A DNA stretch of 22,406 nucleotides, taken from NCBI GenBank assembly GCA_027943245.1, contig JANDJZ010000643.1:1-22406 (forward strand), written 5' to 3'. Shown one piece after another: positions 14,635-22,406 of the stretch. Below the pieces are notes generated by a model. That model saw only the letters and a program-made list of their open reading frames with translations, had not been told where the DNA came from and searched no databases. Position 1 is the first letter of the stretch. Each line of letters opens with the position of its first letter. The position numbers and the translations under genes are program-made. This stretch comes from Acanthamoeba sp. SK_2022b. Lineage: Eukaryota; Discosea; Longamoebia; Acanthamoebidae.

Positions 14635-15903
14635 TCAGAGGGCCTTCTTCTTCTCGGCCTCGGCGGCCCGGAGCAGGGCGTCGAACTCGGCCGTGGAGTG
14701 CAGGGGCCAGCACTCGATCTGGCCGTTGTGGTCGAGGAGGAACGGGGCGACGTGCTGGTTCTTGTAGTAGACGGAGATCGTCTTGGCCAGGAGGGACCGG
14801 TTGGCGTCCCACAGGCACAGGAGGTTGGCCCAGCGGTACCAGTACCGCGTGTAGGCCAGCCGCCCTCGCTCCGCGTCCTCCCGGAACATGGGCCGCGACG
14901 GCTGCAACACCGTGGACTGCACGACCCGCCACAGCAGCGCCCGCATGTACTCGCCCAGGCTCAGGTCCAGCCACACAATGTCCCTCGCTTCCTCGAACAG
15001 CGCATCGTACGTCTGTTTGCGTTCCAAAAGACAAAAATAAAATAATAAGTAAAATAATAAAATAATAGACGACACAAAAATAAAAATAAACAAAAAAAAC
15101 TTCAGCAAAGGAGGTGGAGGAGGAGGAACGACGCACCTCCCAGCGGTCGAGGATCATGTCGATGACGTAGCCGTTGTACTTGTTCTTGCTGAAGAAGCGG
15201 CGGACCATGTCCCCCACGCGGCTCGGAAAGCGCTGCTTGATCTCGGCCTCCTTTCGCCAGTCGCTGGGCCTTCTCAACGGCCCAGAGGAGGAGGAGGAGG
15301 AGGGAGGGGTGTCTTCCTTTGCCTCCCTTCGCTCTCCCTCCGCGCTGCCCTCCTCCTGGTCCTGCGCCTCGAAGAAGATGTTGGTGTTGGACAGCTCCAG
15401 GTAGGGCACCTTGAGCGCCTGCGCCAACCGCCACGCCGGACGCTCCTCGAGCGGCGTGCCGGGCATGGTACCTGAGATCGGGGGGCGAACACGCAGCACC
15501 TTTCAATCGACGCGTCGACCACTCGACCCAAGCGTAAGGCAAGCAAGCCACACGCCTGCGCACACTTTTCACGGGAACACGAGGCGCGTACCGATGACCA
15601 CCACCTTGGTGCGGGTTACGAGGTTGGACCCGGCCAGCTGGTCGATGGTCCTGTTCCGTTTGCCCGCATCATAGTCGAACCTGGGAGATGTGCAGCGTGC
15701 GGTCTGTGAGTAATGCGTGCCCTGTTGCGCCACCTCTTTTAAATATAAAAGTATTTATTTGTTTATTTATTACTTATTACTTTCTGTTTTGAGGTTGTGA
15801 AACTGAGGGTTTGGGGGCACCTTTTTTCGTAGTGCAACCAGAAGGTGAGGAGGGTAAGGAGAACCAATACGGCGAGTAGCAGCCCCAGCACCAGAAGCCA
15901 CAT
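14635..15903 (-). CDS. Signal-anchored adenylate-kinase-like P-loop protein lacking the Walker A lysine
   Basis: Four exons: 15903-15821, 15680-15592, 15471-15137 and 15012-14635, all in phase, giving 294 residues. Residues 2-23 form a strong membrane anchor (WLLVLGLLLAVLVLLTLLTF) followed by HYEKRFDYD, so a type II lumenal protein is expected. The rest has the order of a nucleoside-monophosphate-kinase fold: TKVVVIGTMPGTPLEERPAW at the P-loop position, VPYLELSNTNIF, a Ser/Glu-rich insert, YNGYVIDMILDRWE (gyViDG-like), then ARDIVWLDLSLGEYMRALLW. The P-loop reads GTMPGTPLEE instead of GxxGxGK[ST], so phosphate-binding Lys and Ser/Thr are missing and kinase activity is doubtful. A C-terminal region (YWYRWANLLCLWDANRSLLA) is unassigned. 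Exon 1 alone would stop at 46 residues, but its splice donor restores the frame exactly. Confidence 0.8.
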
Positions 15904-16090
15904 CCTACGAGCAAGATCTGCACTCGCGATTTGGTGCTGTGATCAGCCGCGAGGCCAACACTTGCTGTGAGTGGGGCGCAATCGCACGATACCTTGTGGC
16001 GGCGGTGCCGACTCGTCCGCACGCTCCGTGGCAAAGCCGGTCGTACCGGAACAGTTTAACGGATTCGTGAGACTTTGAATATATATTTCT

Positions 16091-16106
16091 ATTTATTTAT
16101 TTATTT
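16091..16106 (-). terminator. Polyadenylation signals of the CAP-domain gene
   Basis: Overlapping AATAAA hexamers on the reverse strand (AATAAATAAATAAATAG) lie about 25-40 bp downstream of the stop at 16130. Confidence 0.6.
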
Positions 16107-16129
16107 TGTATTCTTGCGCTGGCTCGGAG

Positions 16130-17198
16130 TCAGGGCTCGTTGATGGTCCAGAGGTGCTTGTACTTGGCGAGGTTCTGTGCCACCTCCTGCTTGGCGTTGA
16201 ACTGAGTAGCGAAGAGAAGCAACGCCATGTGGTCGTAGGAGGCGTGCTTGCCCACGGCCAGCCCGTACGACGCCCATTGGGGGTCGAGCAGGTCCTTCCT
16301 CTGCGCCCGCTCGGCATCACCGTCCGAGATGAGGAGACCCATCAGCATCGCCCGCGCGTCCTTCCCTCCAAAGGCGCTCACCTCCAGTCCCCCCCCCCCA
16401 CCCCACAACCCATGCCACACGCGCGGTCGCAAATCGTGAGCCCGAGGGGGGAGCAGGATGTTGCATTGGCGTCCACTTACCTCGATGGCGGTGCCTCCGG
16501 GAGTCAGGCCACCGTACTGGCGCATCTTGACGACAGTATTGGTGTCCACTTCTCCCGCTGGCCCGCTCACGTTGACCACCGCTGTGCCCAGCCCCCCCCC
16601 CGCAGACATACATGGAGCGCAGGTGAGACTGGGAGCGGGGGAACATGGGACACATGTGGTGGTGGGGTAGATTACCCTTGCAAGCGATCGACAAGGCAGG
16701 TTCGAGGCGAAGAGAGGGAAGAGGTTGCGTCGCCCGCAGAGCATCAATGGCCTCATTGCACGCTGCCACGCCTGCAAGGTCGAGAGGGTCAAGCGCAATG
16801 CCTGGACGTCAGAGCTCCAGCACGCATGGGTAGGGAAGAGACGACACCTTCGCGTGTTTCGATGATGACGTCGTCCTTGCGCCTTTGGCCCTTGATGACC
16901 AAGTCCTTGCCCTGCCAAGAGGAGTCCAGAAATGAGGGTGATGCAACAAGTTATGTACTTGGTAAACTGTGAGGCCGGCGTACGCGGTAGAGGGGCTTGC
17001 GCTCCGTTTCCAGGAGCTGGGCGTAGGCAGCGGGGTTTCTACGCAGGGCCGCGACTTCGCTGGCAAGAGCCAGCTCCCACGCTGTGCATGACGCGGTGGG
17101 TGCGGTGCAATGGGGGGGGGGGGGAAGAGCGAAAGAGAAAGAGAAATACCGTTGTAGGGAGGAAGGGGCGTAGAGGGAGGGGGTGGCGGTGCGGCCAT
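16130..17198 (-). CDS. CAP/SCP-domain protein without signal peptide
   Basis: Six exons: 17198-17150, 17081-16984, 16911-16848, 16771-16676, 16581-16481 and 16381-16130, giving 219 residues. After a Pro-rich start (MAAPPPPPSTPLPPYN) it follows the CAP (CRISP/antigen 5/PR-1) pattern. It has WELALASEVAALRRNPAAYA, then EAIDALRATQPLPSLRLEPA with ALSIAC, KMRQYGGLTPGGTAIE, LLISDGDAERAQRKDLLDP and ASYGLAVGKHASYDHMALLL with FATQF. Most CAP proteins are secreted and bind sterols, fatty acids or partner proteins; this one has no signal peptide and is probably cytosolic. In the RGHR-N-L motif the His is Gln (RAQRKDLL), and the first cavity His is not evident, while the TAIE Glu and the GKH His are present. 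It is divergent from the exchanger gene. Confidence 0.88.
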
Positions 17199-17485
17199 GG
17201 CGTCTGTCGCTTGTGTTGTTCTCTGAGCAGCTCAGTACCGAGCCGGTCGCTGCGTGCTTGGCTTGTGGTACGACACCACGCCCAAAGAAGAAAAACGAAG
17301 GAAAAAGGATTATGAAAAAGTGGAGGAAAATCGAACGAGCAGAGGCACGCGGACAACACGAAACACACACGCCGTTGTGGCGCCACCAACCCCTCGTTCT
17401 TACCGCCGTCGTCCTCGCCACACACAACGATAGGCGAGAGACTTGTTCGAACCTCCTAAAGCGCGTTTGCACAGACTTTGGATGA
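17199..17485. promoter_or_regulatory. Shared divergent promoter region of the CAP gene and the Na+/H+ exchanger
   Basis: 287 bp separate the two start codons, so both 5' UTRs and promoters must lie here. No canonical TATA box is visible. It includes an A/G-rich stretch (about 17285-17350). Confidence 0.5.
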
Positions 17486-20065
17486 ATGCCTCGTTCTACT
17501 CGTCTTCTTTCCCTCCACCACACGCTGACTCTTCTTCTGCCTCTCCTGCTCTGGATCTTGCTCCTTATCGCTCCAGCTTGCTCCTCTTTTCTTTACAAGC
17601 CTAAAATGCCCGGCCTTACAGATTCTTCCTCAACGATGTCTTCTGCCAGCCTCACGTACCGCGAGGCCAACGAGGAGTCCAAGGACAGCTTCACACTACT
17701 CCTCCTCGTAGTACTTCTCATCCTGTGCTTCGTCTCGGCCTACATCTTGCGTCAGCTTCAGAGCAAATGGAAGGTCCTCCACGAAACGGGCGCCGCTATC
17801 CTGTTCGGGGCGGTCATGGGCGCCTTCATCCGATTCTTCGCCAAATTGGAGCGACTGCAATCAATAGTTCAGTTCGACTCAGAATTCTTCATGCTCATCT
17901 TGCTCCCGCCCATCATCTTCGAGTCCGGCTACAACATGCGAAGGGTAGGCAGCTCCCCTCACGTTCCTTTAAAGCCTCAGGGCGCCCTCGCCCTTCTCCT
18001 GCTTCACCTCTCCCGCCATGGTGCCCTCTTGCTCGTTGTAACCCGCGGCCCGCTTCGTGATGCTGTACAACGCAGAGCAACTTCTTCAACAACATCGGTC
18101 GTATCTCCGTGATGGCCTTTGTCGGCACCCTCATCTCGGCGGGCGTCTTTGGCGGCCTGCTCTACTTGGCCGTCTCCGCGGGCCTCACCCTCCCGCTGTC
18201 GCTGTTGGAGTGCTTCCTCTTCGGATCGCTCATCTCGGCCACAGATCCCGTCTCCGTGCTCGGTGCATTCATTTTTGCTCAGCCACGGCTTGTGTGCTCT
18301 GCGCGCGCGCGCGCGTCTCGTGTCTCTCGTTTTAACCGCGCGTGCGCACGCAGCCATCTTCAAGGACCTGGGCGTGAACAAGAACCTCTACGCATCGGTC
18401 TTTGGCGAGAGCATCCTCAACGACGCCATCGCGATCGTGCTCTTCAGGTACACGCAGCGCGACAGCCGTGGCGGAGCGCGAGCAGCCGCTGATCTCGCCA
18501 CTGCGCAGGGCGCTGAGCACGACGTCGGCCAAGGAGCTCTCCATCGGCACCCTGTTCAACATCGTGCTGGAGTTCAGCGTCAGCTTCTTGGGCTCCTTCT
18601 CCGTGGGCGTGACGATCGGGCTGCTCTCGTCGCTGGTACGCCCTGCTCGCGACCAAAACGAATTGATTCGCCGTGGCTGGGCTGACGTGATGCGCGCGCG
18701 CGCGCTCGTGCGGTCCCCAGCTGTTCAAGTACACGCAGTTTGACAAATACCACACGCTGGAGCTGGTGCTGCTTGTCCTCTACTCGTATTCGTCGTATCT
18801 TCTCGCGGACGGGCTGGGTCTATCCGGTACACCCCCGCACACGGCCACAAGGCACGCGCGCGCGCTGGCTGACGAGTGTACACTCGTTGCGCAGGCATCG
18901 TCGCCATCCTGTTCTGCGGGGTGGTGATGGCGCACTACACGTACCACAACCTCTCCCCCCAGGCGCAGAAGTTCTCGACCAAGCTCTTCAAGGTGATGGC
19001 CTCCCTGTCGGAGATGTTCGTGTTCGCCTATCTGGGCCTCGCCCTGTTCAGCTTCGAGCAGGTCTACGACATCGGCCTCATCTTCTTCAGCGTCGTGCGC
19101 AGCCCCCCCCCCCATCCCCCTCCCCCCGAATCGTCTCCCGCGAGCGCCACGCAGCAGCGGGCCTCGTCCCGAGCTGACGGTGCCCTTCCCCGGGGGCCCT
19201 CCAGGTGTTCTGCCTGGCGTCGCGGCTGTTCAACATCTTCCCGCTCAGCCTGCTCATCAACCTCTACCAGCGGAACAACCCCAAGCGGCAGATCCCCTTC
19301 AAGGAGCAGTGCGTCATGTGGTTCGCTGGTGCGCCTCGCCCTCGCTCCTTGCCCGGCATTTCTGGCCCTAACGACGTTGGAATGCGCACACGCACGCACG
19401 CGCGCGCGCGTGGATGTGAGGCAGGCCTGCGAGGGGCGATGGCCTTTGCGCTGTCCTTGGACACGCAGACGGAGCACGCCCTCTCCATCCACACCACAAC
19501 GCTCTTCATCGTGTTGCTTACGGTGATGGTCATGGGCGGCGCCACGGGCCCGCTGCTCATTCTGCTCGACGTCAAACCGCAGACGGCGGGCGACGAAGAA
19601 GAAGCAGACGAAGTGGACTCCACGTTTTGGATGCGTCTCGATAGAAGGTCCTCTCCTCCTCCTCCTCCTCCCCCCACCTGGGCGCCAATCGCCTGTCCCT
19701 GATGATGGCTGCGTGCCGCAACCCCCTCTCGCGCAGATACATCAAGCCCATGCTCATCAAGCGAGTGGCACTGCCCCACTACTACGCGGCCGAGGTGGTG
19801 GGCCAAGACTTTGACACCACCGAGATGGTGGAGCTGGAGATGGAGAACGATCCGGGCTTGGAGGACGACGAGATGAGCGGCAATGGTGCGCACGCCCTTC
19901 TCCCACCTCCCGCCTTGGCATCTTCGTTGACTGGGGGGGGGCTGTACCACAGGCGGGCACATGCAGCACCGAAAAGTCCCCATGAGCCCCCTCACCGACG
20001 ATGAAGAGCTGCCCGGCGAAGACCGTGGTGGTCAGGCTCCCTTTGGCGCCGGCACGACCAACTAG
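17486..20065 (+). CDS. Na+(K+)/H+ exchanger, organellar NHE6/7/9-like
   Basis: Ten exons: 17486-17944, 18076-18262, 18354-18447, 18509-18635, 18721-18826, 18895-19094, 19205-19328, 19425-19647, 19737-19885 and 19953-20065, all in phase, giving 593 residues. It exchanges Na+ or K+ for H+ across a membrane and sets lumenal pH. After a signal-like hydrophobic N-terminus come about twelve membrane helices with the family hallmarks: FMLILLPPIIFESGYNMRR, FFNNIG, ISATDPVSVLAIF, and FGESILNDAIAIVLF with the ion-binding Asn-Asp. Further hallmarks are MAHYTYHNLSP, FAYLGLALFSF and WFAGLRGAMAFALSL. The tail is short and acidic (GQDFDTTEMVELEMENDP). The overall pattern is closest to endosomal or trans-Golgi NHE types. 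In an amoeba it would suit contractile vacuole, endosome or phagosome. Several introns contain CG-repeat tracts. Confidence 0.96.
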
Positions 20066-20381
20066 CTCGTGACACAGTAGAATAGAAGAGAAAGCTTCCC
20101 TGGGAGCTCGTCGCAAGGCAGCAACCGTGCGCCCAACGCGAGATGGGAGGGCCCAAATCCGCAGGCACAATATTTGATAGTGGAGCTTCCCAATCCAGTT
20201 CGGACCCAATGGGCTTTTTTCCTGGGGTTGCGGGCGGAAGACGAAATCTCTCGCATTCCGTTGGGTGGCAATTTCCACGCGCGGTATCGCCGATACGTTC
20301 CTGTGGGGGAGAGGCACCGTCGTTTCCCTCTCGCCGAGACAGACCAGAACAAGAGGAGAGATATTCACACAAGGAAGAGCC
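20066..20381. promoter_or_regulatory. Intergenic region upstream of the zinc-cluster regulator
   Basis: No coding signature. It holds the 3' end of the exchanger and the 5' region of the regulator. A short dyad GTATCG-C-CGATAC lies near 20284-20296. No AATAAA follows the exchanger stop. Confidence 0.45.
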
Positions 20382-22233
20382 ATGGCACAGCAGCAGCCAG
20401 AATTGGATTTGTTCCCTGGGATTTATCAATTACTGAACGACGACATGGCTTCGGCCGGCGCGTTCAACTTCCCAACAACGTTCGAAGATTTGGTAGTCCC
20501 CCCTGTCGACGCACACAACGACGTCTACATTCAGCAACAGCTGGTGGGCGATGAAGACGATGATGTAGTGGAGGTAATTCAGGGGCCGCTGAAGAGTGCA
20601 AAGCGAGCCAAACAGGTGTCAAGCCCCCGCGAATCGAGCGCCGCTACGAGTGCCAGCTCGGCGGCCAAGGTGCGCGCGGCGTGCTCGAATTGTCGTTCTA
20701 GTCATGTGGCCTGCAGCCATGAGATTCCATGCAAGCGTTGCGTGGAACATGGCCTCGCCGATTCGTGCCAGTACCTGCCACGAAAGAAGAGAACGAATTT
20801 CAAGAAGAGAAAAATGCACGCCATCAAGGAGGAGGACGACGATGACGACGAGTCGAACAGCAACGGTTCTCTCGACGATAACGACGCCGCTATGAAGATG
20901 GAGGAGATGAGAAGAAACCCACCGGCTCACCTCTTCGAGGGAGGACAGCCAGGTAGCTCCCTTTGCCTTGATCCTTCTTTCTTTGAAAATGTGTGGACTT
21001 CATTGATGTTAATCGTGTCTCATTAGATCCGGCTCTGTGGAATGCCACGCTGAATCAGCTGTTTGGCAACGAATACGCCTTCCCCCTCGTCAACACAAAC
21101 ATCCCACCCCAGTCACAACCCAAGGATTATGGTCTTCCGCTTTTGCCTTCCTGTACGTAGTGCCACCCCCCCCTCTGGACAACCCCGCTGTCCCTCTCAT
21201 TCTCGTTTCTCACGTTGAACGTCGTGTTCCCACTTTCGCAGCGGTCTCGCCCTACACTGTGGATAGCCCACACAGCCCCCCCTTTGCCGTCGACGCGGAA
21301 ACCAACTGGCTGTCGCAGCTGATTGGCGACTCGTCGCCTTCCTCCTCGTCCTCGCTGCCCACCTCCCCACCCGAGGAGAGCCAGCGAAGCAGCGCCCTCT
21401 CCTCGCCAGACGTTCAGGCGCACAGCGCCGCCTCGCAGCGCGGCTGGCTCAAGAACTCTGGCGTGATGCATCAGCTGGCCCCCATGCCCACCGTCGGGCA
21501 CTCGCGCGGCGCTCCGAGGCCGCCCATGATCAAGCCGCCCTCGCCGGCCACAGCGCCGCTGTCGCCGGGCTCGGTCAGCAGCCGAACGGTGAGCATTCTC
21601 CAGGAGATGAAGGCCAAGAACGACCGCCTCGAGCGGCTACTGCGCAACGCGCTCGACGACATCAAGGAGCTCAAGCATCGGGAGAAGCTTCGCGAGCAGC
21701 ACAACGTCACAATGAAGTCGCTCGTGCAGGTGCGCACCTTGCTCGTCTCTCTCTCTCTCTCTCTCTCTCTCCCACCCATCAAGCTGACCCTCGTCCTCTC
21801 CAGCTCCAGAACCTCGGGCCGGCCGACGAGTTCCGCAAGGGCGTGCCCGCGCTGGCCATGTTTGCCCTCTCGGAGGAGCGACACGGGGCCATCCTGCAGG
21901 CCAACGAAACCTTCAGGGACCTGGTGGGCTACTCGTTCGAGCACCTGTCCACCCCGGGCTTCACCTGCTGCCAGCTGTTCCCGGAGCGGTTCAAGGGCAA
22001 GCTCTGCAAGGACTACCAGGCCATCATGGTGCGCTGTCCGCGCTGTCCTTCACGCAAGTCCAAGACTCACCCCATCCCGTGTCCAGGCTGGGGTCAAGTC
22101 GTCCGGACAAGACGACCTGGTGCTTCTGCGCGGAGACGCGCGCGAGGTGCCCGTTCGCGCCTTCTACCACATCATCTACGACGACGTGGGGCGCCCGCTC
22201 TACAAGATGTTCTACGCCTTCCCTCTCGCCTAA
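20382..22233 (+). CDS. Zn2Cys6-PAS transcription factor, AcuK/Rds2/ERT1-like
   Basis: Five exons: 20382-20952, 21027-21152, 21242-21729, 21804-22028 and 22087-22233, giving 518 residues. An acidic N-terminus precedes a binuclear zinc cluster with all six Cys (CSNCRSSHVACSHEIPCKRC, then VEHGLADSC; C-x2-C-x6-C-x5-C-x2-C-x8-C) and a basic RKKRTNFKKRK tail. The form 'RAC..C...H..C....PC.RC...GLADSC' is the one I associate with fungal AcuK/Rds2/ERT1 regulators of gluconeogenesis. Next come ALWNATLNQLFGNEYAFP, a Ser/Pro-rich linker, a coiled coil (ILQEMKAKNDRLERLLRNAL) and a C-terminal PAS domain (AILQANETFRDLVGYSFEHL to YKMFYAFPLA). The fungal proteins share this zinc cluster plus PAS order. It is probably a nuclear regulator of metabolic genes; the target pathway is inference. 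Confidence 0.92.
21746..21770 (+). repeat. (CT)n run in the third intron of the zinc-cluster gene
   Basis: About 12 CT units form the pyrimidine-rich part of the intron before the acceptor at 21803. Confidence 0.9.
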
Positions 22234-22406
22234 GCCCGCACCCACCCAACATGTCCGTGTTGGCCACACCGCACACACATTTTTTCGCCTCTTCTCTTGT
22301 ATAAAAAAGACCGAGTTGACTTTCGCGCTGGATCGCCTCGCCACGCAACGCCATTGGTCCCGCCGCAGCGGCGGTGCCTGGCGACCGGGTGATCGCCGGC
22401 GTGGGG
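22234..22406. other. 3' flank of the zinc-cluster gene; possible promoter of a next gene
   Basis: A small hairpin (CCAACA / TGTTGG) follows the stop codon at about 22242-22260. GTATAAAAAAGACCG near 22300 looks like a TATA box for a forward gene starting beyond the window. No exon can be called in the remaining bases. Confidence 0.35.

Noticed and set aside
15777..15903. Stand-alone 46-residue membrane peptide with its own poly(A)-like signal
   Set aside because: A donor after EKR joins it in phase to the kinase-like exons, which otherwise lack a start codon, so it is better as exon 1 of that gene.
1..22406. CRISPR arrays, rRNA genes or bacterial operon signals
   Set aside because: No regularly spaced repeats, no rRNA motifs and no Shine-Dalgarno or polycistronic layout; the intron-rich genes are eukaryotic.

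Overview
The window looks like nuclear DNA of a free-living amoebozoan, most like Acanthamoeba. The host genes are GC-rich and dense, and are cut by many short introns (about 45-240 bp, mostly 55-130) with GT..AG ends and donors that often read GTACG or GTGCG. Every long host gene reads cleanly only after splicing. Exon joins were worked out by hand from splice signals and codon phase. The species assignment is inference, because no database search was possible.

The left third (about 1-8.1 kb) is a graveyard of mobile elements. It holds the start of a possible SANT/Myb-like gene leaving the left edge; a LINE-type relic whose endonuclease domain is split by an inversion; an almost intact BED-hAT transposase with one TAG stop; a fragment of an unrecognised gene; and a 2.3-kb element with about 40-bp terminal inverted repeats (TIRs) flanked by TA. 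That element carries two convergent genes: a Tc1/mariner/IS630-type transposase and a SAM-domain plus coiled-coil protein. Both are broken, and the damage looks largely like CpG decay.

The middle (8.1-12.5 kb) holds a run of small host genes with short introns: a Cys-rich type I membrane protein, two tail-anchored proteins (one with a Cys/His cluster), a soluble protein that looks like a diverged paralogue of one of them, a doubtful small membrane protein, and a divergent membrane plus coiled-coil protein. None matches a family I can name.

The right part (12.7-22.2 kb) has five well-supported genes: an eight-exon DHHC palmitoyltransferase (+), a signal-anchored adenylate-kinase-like P-loop protein lacking the Walker A lysine (-), a cytosolic CAP/SCP-domain protein (-), a ten-exon organellar-type Na+/H+ exchanger (+), and a five-exon Zn2Cys6-PAS transcription factor of the fungal AcuK/Rds2/ERT1 type (+). 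The CAP and exchanger genes are divergent from a 287-bp gap. The DHHC and P-loop genes converge 93 bp apart. DHHC, P-loop protein and exchanger are all membrane proteins of the secretory/endosomal system, but nothing in the sequence shows they act together.
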